Shown here in pieces: positions 1-11,161 of a stretch of 64,000 nt of DNA. Numbering within the stretch: the first letter of the stretch is position 1; each line of letters begins with the position of its first letter. Location: the NCBI RefSeq assembly GCF_000485595.1, contig NW_014578278.1, positions 17,866 through 81,865 of the forward strand. The letters are read 5' to 3'. A program made the translations under genes and the position numbers. The notes under the pieces were generated by a model. It saw nothing but the letters and a program-made list of their open reading frames with translations, did not search any database and was not told the origin of the DNA. Origin of the DNA: Priapulus caudatus. Lineage: Eukaryota > Priapulida > Priapulimorpha > Priapulimorphida > Priapulidae.

Positions 1-968
1 GCCTGCTCAGAACATGTAAGAAATAGAAGCAGGAATCTGATGGCGAACAATCACATATATATTATTTACAGTAAAACACCAACGCCTGGCAATAGAATAT
101 CTATGTGAATATCATTCCTTCTGAAGTGCGTGCGTGGATAATGTTCTATTGCGCATAGCTCCTATGTAGGCCCGCGTGCCACAAACGCGGCTCCATGCTG
201 ATCGTGCAGCTGCGAATCGATACAGATCACGCTCACGGAGTTTACCGACACTGCTCAAATATTTGCTACAGGTGTAGGTTGTCACCTTTTAGCGTTCAGG
301 AGGACACATGCACCGACTAGAACTGATATCAAAGATAATTATATATATATATATGTATATATATTATTATAAGATAAGATATATATATATATAATATTAT
401 ATATAGCATATAACAAAATTCAAAGCATAATTAGTTTATATTAGTATATATGTTCATATGTTTATATAGTTATATGTTTATAATTTAGGCCCTACTATGA
501 TTATATTATTTTAATGGCCGATGTGTCTGTGATATAATTATCGTGACCAGCGCCGGTGTCAATCGCTCGATGTCATCCGGGCATTCGATGACATTAATAT
601 AACTAAAGGATTAAATCCGACAGCTGAAACCAATAGTCAGCGTGGTAGACACCAAAGTTCCAATCTGATAGAGAAAGTAGACTTCGTTCTCAATCAAACT
701 CGGCAGACGACATTGTTATCACTCTCACAAGACCGTGCTGCCTTGCTGTCAAACGTTATAGAGTAAGTTACGTAGAAACTCAAGCGGCAAAAGTTACAGA
801 GCCAGGGCCGTAGCCTCTGTGGAAAGACAATGGGGCAGCTGCACCCTTAGATTTTTACAGCAAAATTAAAATCTAAGCTTAGCTAATAACCGTAAATAAC
901 CCTAACGTAATTTTTTTGGTCACTTATCCGTGAAAGCCTTGTCTCAGACCCACCACCTCTACCACACT
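1..968. other. Intergenic, no gene recognised
   Basis: No reading frame with a recognisable domain on either strand. The only structure is an AT-rich microsatellite near 341-401. The remainder looks like ordinary non-coding DNA with scattered stops in all frames. Confidence 0.6.
341..401. repeat. (TA)n-rich microsatellite
   Basis: Runs of alternating TA broken by single bases. It is simple-sequence DNA with no coding potential. Confidence 0.8.
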
Positions 969-1013
969 ATGGACGTAGATCAAGAGCTGCGCCCGTCGCT
1001 CATCATTACACAG
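969..1013 (+). CDS. Possible short first coding exon of a host gene (weak)
   Basis: An ATG at 969 in a reasonable start context opens 15 codons and ends in CAG followed by GTGAGT at 1014, a canonical animal splice donor. No matching downstream exon was found, because the next 3 kb are repeats and a hAT element. The peptide matches no family I know. Chance occurrence is quite possible. Confidence 0.18.
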
Positions 1014-1069
1014 GTGAGTCATGAAATTCCCCCCTTAGGAATTTGCTCAGCCTACGGCCTTAGGTTAGG

Positions 1070-1345
1070 GAGCTAAGACAAAGTTAGGGAGTAGGAAATA
1101 GGTAACCACGTTACACAGCAAGTTAAATGTTAAAAATACAAAACAGGTTATGTAGCTCAGTTAGAGAGTTGGAAATAATTAACTAAGTTATACACAGCAA
1201 AAATGTTAAAAATACAAGATAGGTTATGTAGCTCAGCTAGAGAGTTGGCAATAATGAACTAAGTTACACAGCAAAAATGTAAAAATACAGATAGGTTACG
1301 TAGCTCAGTTAGAGAGTTGGCAATAGGTTACACAGGAACTTAAAT
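1070..1345. repeat. Tandem repeat, unit 72-76 bp
   Basis: The motif GTAGCTCAG recurs at 1152, 1228 and 1300, each time followed by AGAGAGTTGG and preceded by a TTACACAGCA block, with diverged partial units on both sides. About three clear copies. The 300 bases downstream (1346-1645) hold nothing I recognise. Confidence 0.8.
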
Positions 1346-1995
1346 GCATGGAATACAAAGTCAGGTAAGTGGGACAAAATCAGATGATTAATTAAGCAAG
1401 TTTCACACTACGTTTAACGACAAAGCTACAGCCTTTTATAAGAGCCAAATTATCGAGTAACACGTGCAGTAAGATTAGTAATATATGTAAAACAACAGTA
1501 TATGAAACCTACCTGAGGCGGAGCTGCACAAACGCCGCGGTGGATGTGACGAGGACACTCCCGGTAATGCAGCCGACAGCAGTGGTAACGTCATCGGCAC
1601 ATCACTTACATTTATAAGCAGGTGAACGCGTGGCTGCGCAGACGCGGTGTAACCAGTGCCGGATTAACCATTAAGCAGACTAAGCACGTGCTTACGGCAC
1701 CAGGGCCAAAGGGGGCACCACAAAGTTGGGAAAAGGGTGAAAAGAAAAAAAAACTAATAAAGATTTGTACTTCCCAGGTTAGTCCGAGCGACGCAGACCC
1801 CAGCAATGGGTTAAACCCCAGTAATGATTCAAAAAAGACCCCAGTAATGGTTAAACCCGCACCCTCAGATTAGCAAAGCGTAGTTATAACGTCTGCATTT
1901 GTGGACAATTCCCAAGTGTACCAAAAGGGTGGCATGAACAACACTTTGTCTACAGAGCTTCAGCAGTTTCATTCATATGTTCTTCATAAGTTTAA

Positions 1996-2316
1996 AACAA
2001 CCAAGAAAACATCTTTTCACTCACAGGGAAACTTTACAACACAATTACAGAAGACAAACTAGGGAGTGCCTTTCCAAATGTTGAAATTGCATTAAGAATA
2101 TTTTTAACATTAATGGTCACCAACTGCACAACAGAAAAGTCTTTCTCACAACTGCAACGTGTGAAAAACCCAAATAGATCAGTTATGCTTCAAGAAAGAC
2201 TCGACTCACTGTGTATATTAACAATTGAAACAGATATTCTGAGAAGTATTTCTTTCGAGGATGTTATCAGTGATTTTGCGAAAATGAAATGTAGAAAAAT
2301 GCCTTTCAGGTCATGA
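1996..2316 (+). pseudogene. hAT transposase C-terminal (dimerisation) domain remnant
   Basis: The frame running into the ATG at 2113 is open from 1996 and reads FPNVEIALRIFLTL then NCTTEKSFSQLQRVKN, ending with a segment rich in IE, DVISDFA and KCRK. This is the conserved hAT C-terminal dimerisation region, of the kind found in ZMYM1-like and KRBA2-like animal hAT proteins. It lets transposase subunits pair at the element ends. Only about 105 residues remain of a protein normally 500-700 residues long. The BED zinc finger and the catalytic RNase-H-like core are absent. Upstream coding traces around 1950-1990 are in another frame with stops, so this is a relic. Confidence 0.82.
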
Positions 2317-2423
2317 ATATTGGAACTTTGATACATTTAACTTGTGAAATAATAAAATAGATGTTGTATTGCATTTTTGTAGAATTTTATGTAGCCCAAG
2401 CTTGGCTTAGTTTGTACAGTATA

Positions 2424-2928
2424 CAGGGGCGGATCCAGGGCTGAAGCTAGACAGTATTTTTCCAGATTTTAAGGGCACATCCCCCAAAATGGGCATGCCA
2501 CCCCACAGCTAGTGGGCGCCATTAGGCGCGGAAGCACATGGCGGGGGGTCTGGGGGCCTCCTCCAGGAAATTTCAAAATTTCAAGGGTCCCTGGGCACAA
2601 AAATGAGCACATTTGAGCCCACATTCAGTCAAGCAGCAATAGCTAAAAACCATAATATGGAATTTTATTTCTGCTTCATTTTGCCTGCGCTTTGCATACC
2701 AGCAATTAATGCAGAATGATTCAAGCACTTCCCTTCTTTTTCAGATATCAAAGCTAGTTTTGTTACCATGTAAAATTTTGATTTCCTTAGTCAATGAATC
2801 AGAAGAAAAAGAAAACAAATAAAGACCATAGCCAAATTCCATCAAATTGTTTTCTGTATTTTTTACAGGGCACTTTGAATCTAGACCGTATTTCCCAATA
2901 TGGCAAATACGGTCTGAATCCGCCCCTC
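2424..2928. mobile_element. Nested hAT-like MITE
   Basis: Left end CAGGGGCGGATCC at 2424 and right end GAATCCGCCCCTC at 2916-2928 form an imperfect 13-bp terminal inverted repeat of hAT type, inside the larger hAT element. The flanking 8-mers do not match convincingly, so the exact right end or the target duplication has decayed. Just inside the right end, 2883-2893 and 2905-2915 are perfect 11-bp inverted arms that would fold into a hairpin. No coding capacity. Confidence 0.6.
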
Positions 2929-3109
2929 TTATATTGTGTTATCATATAAATAAATTTTTGTACTGCTGCAACTTGCATTGTATATCTGGCCAGACAGGTC
3001 AACAACTAAAATGGACTGGGTCAGTGTGGAAAGGAGGGGGGCACCAAGATTGGTCAGTGCTTAGGGCACCAGTGAGCCTTAATCCGCCGCTGGGTGTAAC
3101 CGTCTGTCC

Positions 3110-4383
3110 CCTTGCCTGCCTTGTCCTTCACTCAGCCGCCTTCTTTTTGTACCGCCCTCAGATATTTTCCCTGATGCCTTTCCACAGTCTTCCTCCACTC
3201 ACTCCCTCAGCAAGCTATATTATGCAGCTTTCCTCATGCAGTCCGTACTGCACGCCTAAAACGGTGCTCGCGCATGCGCAATATCTCCCGAGAAGAATAA
3301 TATTGTGCAAAAATTATGCATTTAAAATGAAGAGGGGGTATTCTAGCATAGATTTCTATGGTAAAATTCCATTATTAGACCTCACTTAAGAAATAAGACG
3401 AAGACCTTGCATGTAAGGGCCCGCTGAATATACCAGTCAGTACACAATCTGGCTAGGTTAGTAAGTTAGCGCATGCGCAATATCTCACCAGAGGAGTTAT
3501 ATTGTGTGATGATTATGCATTTAGTATGGCTATTGGGGGTCTAAGCATAGATTTCTGTAATTAATTGTTATGAGTAGACCTGTGTTTATAATTAGGAGAG
3601 CGCCCTAGCCTGCAGGGTGCAAAACCCCTACTTCATGCCCTCCCGCCCTTCCGCTTGCATGCCTTTTCCTTCACTCAGCCTCCTTCTTTTTCGACTGCCT
3701 TGAGATATTTTCCCAGGTGCCTTTCCTCAGTCTTCCACCCCTTTCTCCATCAGCATGTTATATTATGCAGCTTTCCTCAGTCCGTACTGCATGCCTAAAA
3801 CGGTGCTCGCGCATGCGCAATATCTCCCGAGAAGAATAATATTGTGCAAAAATTATGCATTTAAAATGAAAAGGAGGTATTCCAGCATAGATTTATATGA
3901 TAACATTCTATCCTTAGACCTTATTTAAGAAATAGGACGAAGACATTGCATGTAAGGTCGCCGCTGCATATACCAGTCAGTACGCAATCTGGCTACGTTA
4001 TTGTGTTAGCGCATGCACAATATCTCACCAGAGGAGTTATATTTTGTGATGATTATGCATTTAATATGGTTATGGGGGGTCTCAGCATAGATTTCTGTAA
4101 TTAATTGTTATAAATATACCTGTGTTTAAAAATAGGAGAACGCCCTAACCTGTAAGGTGCAAAACCCCTACTTCATGCCCTCCCGCCCTTCCGCTTGCCT
4201 GCCTTGTCCTTCGCTCAACCGCCTTCTTCTTCCAACGCCCTCAGATATTTTCCCTGCTGCCTTTCCTCAGTCTCCCACCCCTCACTCCCTCAGCAAGCTA
4301 TATTATGCAGCTTTCCTCAGTGGGTACGGCACGCCTGAAACGGTGCTCGCGCATGCGCAATATCTCCCGAGACAAGTAATATT
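3110..4383. repeat. Tandem array, 540-bp unit, about 2.4 copies
   Basis: The block CGCATGCGCAATATCTCCCG occurs at 3271, 3810 and 4350, spacings 539 and 540. Full units run about 3110-3649 and 3650-4189, and a third is cut at about 4383. Each unit also contains an internal diverged duplication: GCGCATGCGC at 3270 is repeated about 199 bp later at 3469, each time followed by ATTATGCATTTA and TAGCATAGATTT-like sequence. Short frames across it are not conserved between units and I do not call them genes. The array ends exactly where element D's pol sequence begins. Confidence 0.85.
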
Positions 4384-4387
4384 TCGG

Positions 4388-4894
4388 TCGGGATAAGGTT
4401 TTTAGATTGAATCTTAAGTCGATTCGTCATAGGGGTTGCAGCGATATAACGATAGCTCAAGCTTCTGCTAAGGTTGCGGATTCTAAGATAGTCTCCTATG
4501 TTGTGTCTAATTCAGGCTCAAACCTAATAAAGCTGCCGTGCAATTCTATTTTGGGAGTTTTTCAGGTTAATAGACGGCGTCCAATGGCATCCTCACTTTC
4601 AGTCACTGCTCCGCTTTTGGAGGTGGCACCCTCATGTGAGCAAACTTCCGCAGCAGCTGTTTCTACGCCGTGTGACGTAGGTTTCTCAAGTGAGTTACAA
4701 TTTGAGAAGTCGGTTAGCCATGTTACTGATACGGACCAGTATGCTTCGTTACTTGCTTTCTTAAATAGAAATGCAGTCGCCTTTGCAAAGTCCAGTACGG
4801 ACTTAGGTAGGACTCACATTACGGAGTTCTATATAGAAACTCAAGATAGTCGACTGATTTGTTCTAAGCGCATGCGAAGATTGTCGATGAGAAA
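4388..4894 (+). pseudogene. Element D protease C-terminus and protease-RT linker
   Basis: An open stretch ending at a stop at 4920-4922. It corresponds to the poorly conserved region between the aspartic protease and the reverse transcriptase. A sentence of linker-like sequence (FLNRNAVAFAKSSTDLGRT) matches the usual Gypsy pattern just upstream of RT. The protease active site itself is not present. The frame shifts near 4895 before the RT starts. Confidence 0.6.
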
Positions 4895-5650
4895 GTACAG
4901 GAGTTTTTACAAGCTGGTTTAATTCGAGAGTCATGTAGTCCTTGGGCTTCCCCTGTTATTCTTGATCCGAAAAAGGATTCAGATTGGAGACTGTGTATTG
5001 ATTTTAGGCGTTTGAATGCTGTTACGGTTAAAGATAGTCATCCTCTCCTTTTAATCGACGACGTGTTACACCAGTTGGGAGGTGCGCGTGTTTATTCTAT
5101 CCTTGATCTCTGTTCTGCATATCACCAGATGCCAATTGCTAGGAAGCATCAACATAAAGCGAGTTTCGTCACACCCTCTTGTCAGATAGAATTTTACAGC
5201 TCTAGCATATGGTTTAACGAACGCGCCGTCTGCATTTCAAAGACTTATGAATAGTCCATTCAGAGTACTGCATAATTTGGTGGGAAATTTCGTCTTAGTA
5301 TATATTAACGATATAGTTATTTATAGCCCTAATTTCGATACCCACATCGTACACTTAAATCGTGTCTTCGCTCGTTTGAAGGAAGCCAATATAAAGCTTA
5401 AACTTGTTAAGTGTTTTTTTCTTTGCGCTCGTATTAACTTTCTAGATCACGTGATAGATAGCGAGGGAATCTGCCCAAATTTTATGAAAGTTCGAGCTGT
5501 GGCCGAGCTGCAACCGCCGACGACGTCTAAGGGGGTTCGCCAGTTTCTAGGTTTGTGCGGCTATTACCGTAAGTTTGTCCGTAACTATGTAAAAATTGCA
5601 CGCCCACTCACATTATTAACAGCTAAAGCCATTTGCTTTTGTTTGGACTC
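4895..5650 (+). pseudogene. Element D reverse transcriptase, catalytic Asp lost
   Basis: Gypsy RT: the finger motif WRLCIDFRRLN, the palm motif YSILDLCSAYHQM (first catalytic Asp) and a thumb ending in FLGLCGYYRKFVR are visible. The reading frame changes near 5247 and again near 5640-5660. The active-site box at 5301-5312 reads YIND where functional enzymes have Y-x-D-D, so one of the two paired metal-binding aspartates is Asn (codon 5307-5309). The GF-at-palm region after 5170 is also scrambled. The enzyme would copy element RNA into DNA in the cytoplasmic particle; this copy could not. Confidence 0.85.
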
Positions 5651-5659
5651 CTAGTGTTC

Positions 5660-6345
5660 AAGCTTTATTTGATACATTGAAATCTGCTCTTGTTTCAGCA
5701 CTTATACTAGCACTTGCAGCGCCAGATCGTGATTTTGCCTTATACTGTGATGCGTCGTCGCACACTGTGGCATTGGTATTAACACAGATTGCTTTGGATG
5801 GAAAAGAGCATGTAATTATGTATGTTTCTAAACAGCTTACAGGTCCGCAGTTGAACTGGCCAATCGTGGAAAAAGAGGCGTTCGCAATAGTATATTCGCT
5901 GACACAATTACCTCATTTCCTCTTAGGAAATCGATGTATCGTGTATTCCGATCATAAACCTCTGAAGTTTATACTATCAGCTAAATCACTCACTAATGCT
6001 CAATTGCAAAGGTGGGCTGTTATTCTTTCATAGTATGATTTAAAGATGCAATATATGCGGGGAAAATTTAACGAACAAGCTGATGCGCTATCACGCCTGC
6101 AGACGTCTCTGGGGTCCAGTTTCGTTGATGACGCAATGGAGCAATTGGACGAAATGTGTTTTTTGGTCGACGCAATAGAAAATGAACAGCCCAGCGATGT
6201 TCTTGTAACGGGAACCGATACTCAGGCCACTGAGACCCTAGTTCCACTAACTGATCCTAATCACTTTCGTTTATTACAGCAGCAGGATTTGAACTTGGCA
6301 CTAATTATCGATGTTTTACAGAAGCCACGGATTTCGTTACGATAG
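5660..6345 (+). pseudogene. Element D RNase H domain
   Basis: The Gypsy RNase H segment follows the RT in a new frame. Its four acidic residues can be seen in ALYCDASS, IVEKEAFA, VYSDHKPLKF and ADALSRL. An in-frame TAG at 6031-6033 breaks it and another TAG at 6343-6345 separates it from the integrase; all three pieces are in the same frame. The role is to remove the RNA strand of the RNA-DNA hybrid during reverse transcription. Confidence 0.85.
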
Positions 6346-7703
6346 TTGAAGCTTGTAGAGTCATATTACATGGAGGAGGGTTTGCTTTGTCATTTGTCAA
6401 CACAGACAAAGGCTCATATGCTTCGTTGTCAAGTTGTCATACCGCGTGTTTTAATTCAAGAGGTTATTACTGCTTGCCATTCTGATTACGCAGGTCATTT
6501 GGGATATGATAAAACGTATAGCAAGATAGCTGAGCGCTATTACTGGCCACGCATGTACCCGCAGATATTGAATTTCGTTAAGTCGTGTGTACCTTGTAAT
6601 TCTAGGAAGCTGCGAAAAATTAATGCACCATTGCATGAAGCCCATATCCCAACGGCAGTTAATGAGACAATAAACATAGATTTGATTGGTCCACTTCCGA
6701 TGACAGATAGAGGAAACAGATATATAGTGACATTCGTTAATTTATTTTCGGCGTATCCTGAGTGTTACTGTGTGTCAAATAAGTCTGCAACAACGATAGC
6801 AGATTTGATAATTAACTCCTATATCTCTACTCATGGTTGTCCTTTGCGTTTCTTAACAGATCGTGGTCTCGAATTCTGTAATCATCTGATGAAACGCATC
6901 TCCGATACATTTCGAATTCACCACGTTAAAACAGCACCATTCTACCCTGCATCCAATGCTGTTTGTGAAAGGTTTCACAAAACTTTAAATGCGTTACTAG
7001 CCTGCGTTATTGACCGGTTACATGTATCGTGGGATGAAAAGTTAGACCCTATTTTATTTGCGTATCGTACAGCGCAACACGCTACTACGGGCACAACTCC
7101 ATATTATTTAATGTATGGGAGAACGCTTGCCTTACTCTTGAATACGTTCTTGCGTCTCCGTGAACGTACGTATGCAACTGATCCTGTGTCTGTTAGGTTA
7201 GATACCATGCGTGAAGCCTGCACATACATGCATAAACATACAAAGCACATTCGCCAGCGAAACAAACGCTTATACGATCGACGTGCTAAAGAACAGAAAT
7301 TTCAGGGCAGTGATGAAGTCTATTGGTATAATCCGACGGTTCCTGTGGGCGCTTCACGCAAACTCGCAAACTATTGGCGCCGTATTTTGTGGCACAGAAA
7401 CAGCTCTCGCCGGTGCAGGGCCGTATTAAGCATGTGCATAAGGCAACAGTGCATGATGTAAATGTCGATAGTTTACGCCCAGCATATCCGACAGGTGTTT
7501 GGCTCGATTCCAAGGCGGTCTCTGGCCCTGGCATGCAGACAACGCGTGCGCGCCCTCTTTGTCAAACGCGTATAGTAGGTGCAGCTGATCACAGCACAGC
7601 TGTCCACAACTACGATGAGGATACAAGTTCACAGCACAGTTCTCAATGGGAGGCTGAGGATTTGATTCCTTTAGCCACATTGCGAGATCATATCGTTAAG
7701 TAG
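6346..7703 (+). pseudogene. Element D integrase
   Basis: It begins with an HHCC zinc-binding module (two His around CHSDYAGH, then SCVPC), followed by a DDE core. The three catalytic acids are in NIDLIGPL, FLTDRGLEF and AVCERFHK, so the active site is complete. The core is open for about 345 codons. A frameshift near 7380 moves the C-terminal domain into another frame, where it ends in a conserved tail (EDLIPLATLRDHI) that elements A and B share. Integrase would join the cDNA ends to host DNA in the nucleus. Confidence 0.88.
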
Positions 7704-7756
7704 TGCCATGCTTGTGTACATCTTAATGTTTTAACCCTTATCTCGGTTACAGAATA

Positions 7757-9803
7757 ATGGCATTCGTGCTGTGTCTAGCACTTATGGGCTTCTCATTGGT
7801 GGCCGCTATGCTTCAACCAACGACGGGTGCTCTTTTTGTCAAGCAAGGTCGCCTCGCAGTGTCACACGATTCCTGGTTGCTACCCTTCTCAGCTATCACC
7901 TCAGCGTTGAGTACTTACCTTATTAAACTGGGTGACGAATTGACTAATCTAGAGACACCTTCGTCCTTGTATAAAATGGTTACTGACATGCCTGTGTACT
8001 CCACAGAGGCTTTTGCACATGATTTGTAGACTCATTTAGAATGGTTTCAGAAAAAGTATGCTTTTTTGAGTGCACGAGTGCATGACATGCATTCGCTGCA
8101 TAATCTTCGAGCTAAGCAGGCTCTAATAGCTGGAGTGGGTAAATTGGCTAAGTGGCTCTTCGGTAGTGCTACAGATAAGGATATCGAATATCTGCAGTCC
8201 CAACTTTCCAATCTACAACTGTCACAGTCGCATCTTTCGGCAATTATGGATGATACTCTTACTGTTGTTAACTTAACGCGAGTTAATACCGAATTAAACT
8301 CTAAAGTATTGCAGGATGTCATTGATCATACTGATTTTATAGTGGATCGAGTTTAACACATTACGAGGGAGCTCGCTGATTTCTCGGGATACACCTTGCA
8401 TGAATTTAAATATTTAACTCGCATGTATTTTGCAATTAATGGCTTAACATTAGCTTTTGACCAAGTTCAAACTACGTTGGATGCAATTAGCGGTGCAATC
8501 GATAGTTTAATTGCCGGTCGTATATCACCTGATTTGTTACCACCTCATCAGTTGTTAAAGATTTTAGAGGGAATACAACTGGCCCTTCCTCCTACAGTAC
8601 AGCTGCCTTACCCACCAGCTCAGGCTTTATTAAGGTATTATGATGACATAGAAGCCTTTGTTATTCCTACGAGGCATGGGTTTTAAATTTTAGCTACGAT
8701 TCCTTTACTTCAACGTGATTTTGTTTTTGAAATTTATAAAATTTTAACACCTGTTTATTTACCAGGTTCAAATTCCTCGACATCGGTTGCTGCTCGATAT
8801 GCACCGCCCCATCATTACTTGGGGGTTAATCCAGATCAGGAGTATTACATAACACCTGACAGCCAGGACATTTTAATTTGTATTCAGGAGCATCGTGAAC
8901 TCTGCCCATTGAGTACACCTGTGTACCCAGCATCGGCTGTGCACTCTTGTGAAATGGCACTGTTCCGTAATTTCACACATGGAATAATTGATTATTGTAC
9001 ACGTACGGTAACATTTTCAGTTTCGCCAGTCCCCACCGCATATTACTTGGCTGAGGATCATTGGTTGCTAGTTACGCCATTTCCTTTTCGAGTAACAGTA
9101 TCTTGTTACGATTGTGTTAGGCAGCCTGACACTAATTATTAATCAACAGATTATAACATTGCAGGCTGGATGTAAAGCACATTCAGATTATTTCCATTTG
9201 CCACCTTACTATGTTTATCATTCCGATGTTGATGTAGCCTTGCCATCGATAGAGGCGCTTGCTTTTCCGGACTTACCGCAGATTTGGCATCATTTTTTTA
9301 CTATTACAGGACACTCTACGGCTAACATTTCGAACCTTATGCCTTGCATGCGTGATATTGTTCCAGATGCCTTGTATAATAATAATGATTTGGATATTGC
9401 TTTTGCTAAATTAGCAGATGCAGTTAAAAATAACCAGCCGTTTCCCATGGCTTCAGTTGATGATAAATTGCGTTATGTAGGGAATATTCAAGCACGTATC
9501 CATCATACCACTACGTATGCGGTACTGGGATTTTGCTTGTTGGCAATATTGATATTAATCTTTATCATCCGTCGATTTGGTTGTAAGGGATGTACGCCTC
9601 ATCGCCAGGAGGACTCCTTCCCAGTTACGCCTCTGCATTTGCAGCCGTTTGCTGTAGAGCCACCACCAACACCACCACTGCTGCCCCCTATGTTACATTC
9701 TATGCAGATTCCACCACTAAGAATCCAATCAGAACCTTATTATGCTACCCCTTTTTTAAACCCTGTCTTAGAGCCACATACGCCGATCACAATACGCATG
9801 TGA
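7757..9803 (+). pseudogene. Element D envelope glycoprotein, F-like
   Basis: A third gene lies 53 bp after the integrase. It starts with a hydrophobic signal-peptide-like N-terminus, has a glycine-rich fusion-peptide-like segment at 8132-8164 (GVGKLAKWLFG) followed by a heptad-rich helix, then cysteine-containing ectodomain, a single membrane span at about 9516-9569 and a proline-rich cytoplasmic tail of about 75 residues. This arrangement resembles the baculovirus F/errantivirus Env family (Baculo_F-like). No clear furin RxKR site precedes the fusion segment here. The frame has stops at 8027 (TAG), 8354 (TAA) and 8684 (TAA) and a frameshift between 9114 and 9142, so it is dead. Family assignment rests on motif layout, not an alignment. 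Confidence 0.72.
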
Positions 9804-10089
9804 GATGTGTTTGAGTCAGCTGAGTGAGTGTTGTTCAGTTGCTGAAGTATGCTCGCGTTTTTTTTCTATTTATTAATCGCTGGTCATGCTTGCTAGATTA
9901 CTTTTGTAGAAATGTTGTGTTGTTCTGACTGTACTCTGCGTAATTCTTTCCTTACCTTTTCAGTAGACCTAGTAGCTCTACTTGTTCACGATATGCACAT
10001 GTGTTGTCACAGGAATCAGATATGGTTTGATTTAGAGTATATTTGCAAGCCAACATTAAAATCTTGTGAGATTTTCTTTTCGTTTAAAT
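9804..10089. other. Element D env-LTR spacer
   Basis: Non-coding. No convincing polypurine tract is visible directly before the LTR; the last 40 bases are T-rich. This weakens the exact 5' boundary of the LTR. Confidence 0.5.
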
Positions 10090-10138
10090 TGTAACAACCA
10101 TGTTACAAGGCAACCCCCCCCCCCTCATGCGACGCGGG

Positions 10139-10815
10139 CTCCCCGCGTCGCTACATTCATTCGACGTCGCTACATTCACTCTACGGCGTTGCCCCTAGCA
10201 ACCGTGGGCGATCAATAGCTGTGTATCCATGAGTATCCGCGTATGTATGTGTATCGGTATGTGTACCTATGTGTATCTACGCTAGCATTCTATAATTGAG
10301 TTACCACCATGAGTGCATGGCCGGCATTCTGTAATTGAGTTACAGTGGCAAGTGCCGCTAAGTGACCTATCACTTAGAAGGCACGTGACCAATTAGCCGG
10401 CGCAGTAGTAAGGGATAGCGAATCCTCGGAGGAGTCCAATAATGCAGTTAGCGGGTCTCTTTGAGGTCCGAGAGGATCCTCGGAGGGGGCCCGGTAATNC
10501 CCCGCGTCGCTACATTCATTCTACGGCGTTGCCCCTAGCAACCACGGGCGATCAATAGCTGTGTATCCATGAGTATCCACGTATATCTATGTATATCTGT
10601 ATGTGTATCTATGTATATCGACACTATCTGTGTGTGGCCGGCATTCTATAATTGAGTTACAGTGGCGAGTGCCGCTAAGTGCCCTATCGCTTAAACAGCA
10701 CTTGGCCAATTAGCCGGCGCCATGGTGAGGGATAGCGAATCCTCGGAGGGGTCCGGTAATACAGTTAGCGGGTGTCTTTGAGGTCCGAGAGGATCCTCGA
10801 AGGGGCCCGGTAATG
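10139..10815. repeat. Duplication inside LTR D, with an N at the junction
   Basis: The block from CCCCGCGTCGCTACATTC to the GATCCTCGGAGG segment occurs twice, about 10139-10498 and 10500-10815. A single N at 10499 marks the join. Within each half a shorter unit with GTCCGAGAGGATCCTC recurs again, three to four times up to about 10860. Confidence 0.75.
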
Positions 10816-10947
10816 GGATTAGCGGACGCCTTTGAAGTCCGAGAGGATCCTCCGAGGAGTTCAATAATACAATTATCTCGAGCCCAAGAGCTCGGAAGGA
10901 TGGACGGCGCATGCGGGGCGCATGCGTGGTTCGCGGTCGTGCCCGCG

Positions 10948-10956
10948 TATATAAGG
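10948..10956 (+). promoter_or_regulatory. TATA box of LTR D
   Basis: TATATAAGG in a GC-rich surround, about 210 bp before the LTR end, is well placed to start the element transcript around 10975-10985. Confidence 0.6.
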
Positions 10957-11161
10957 CGGAGCACAAGGAAAGTCGGGGAATGCTCGCCCAGCTCTAGACG
11001 CGACCGCCTGTGTATTGTAACAGTGAATCAATAGTGAATCTAAATTAAACAACATCAGTCATGGTATATATTCTTTGACTTGTCTCTTACCTATGTCTTT
11101 TGGCTACGAGTACGACATCACTATATACAACTATCAAGTAACGTTAAAACGCTGCGTTACA

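Larger units (their letters stand above)
1654..3092 (+). mobile_element. hAT-superfamily DNA transposon, complete ends, decayed
   Basis: Terminal inverted repeats CAGTGCCGGATTAA (1654) and its near-complement TTAATCCGCCGCTG (3079-3092) bound a 1,439-bp element. It is flanked by a perfect 8-bp target duplication GGTGTAAC at 1646-1653 and 3093-3100. Eight-base duplications and CAG-N-GGCGGATTAA-type ends are hallmarks of hAT. The interior has the carboxy-terminal transposase remnant at 1996-2316 and a second hAT-like MITE at 2424-2928. Most of the transposase is missing, so the copy is non-autonomous. It inserted at the left edge of the 540-bp array. Confidence 0.88.
4388..11161 (+). mobile_element. 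Gypsy element D: env-bearing (errantivirus-like), 5'-truncated
   Basis: Order on the plus strand: protease-RT linker, reverse transcriptase, RNase H, integrase, then a separate envelope gene and a 3' LTR. This is the layout of envelope-bearing Ty3/Gypsy elements. The 5' LTR, gag and most of the protease are missing, and the element starts abruptly at the edge of the 540-bp array. All genes carry stops or frameshifts, so the copy is dead. It is a relative of element A (14.3-33.5 kb), which has the same gene order, matching integrase tails and a related env. Confidence 0.85.
10090..11161 (+). repeat. Element D 3' LTR (about 1,072 bp)
   Basis: Starts TGTAAC and ends GTTACA, the same inverted terminal hexamer seen in the LTRs of element B. 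It contains a TATA box (10948) and an internal tandem duplication with an N at its boundary. The end is at 11161. The start could instead be TGTTAC at 10101. Its 5' partner is not in the window. Confidence 0.65.

Noticed and set aside
1622-1873. 83-codon frame at the hAT left end
   Set aside because: It crosses the target duplication and inverted repeat and has no domain.
1070-4383. CRISPR-like array
   Set aside because: Units are 72-76 and 540 bp with no short repeat-spacer pattern; they are ordinary tandem repeats in a eukaryote.
4388-7703. Ribosomal frameshifting in element D pol
   Set aside because: Shifts occur at different places from those in A and are accompanied by stops, so they are decay.
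7757-9803. Env stops as programmed read-through
   Set aside because: Three stops of two kinds and a frameshift at sites not shared with element A fit decay better.
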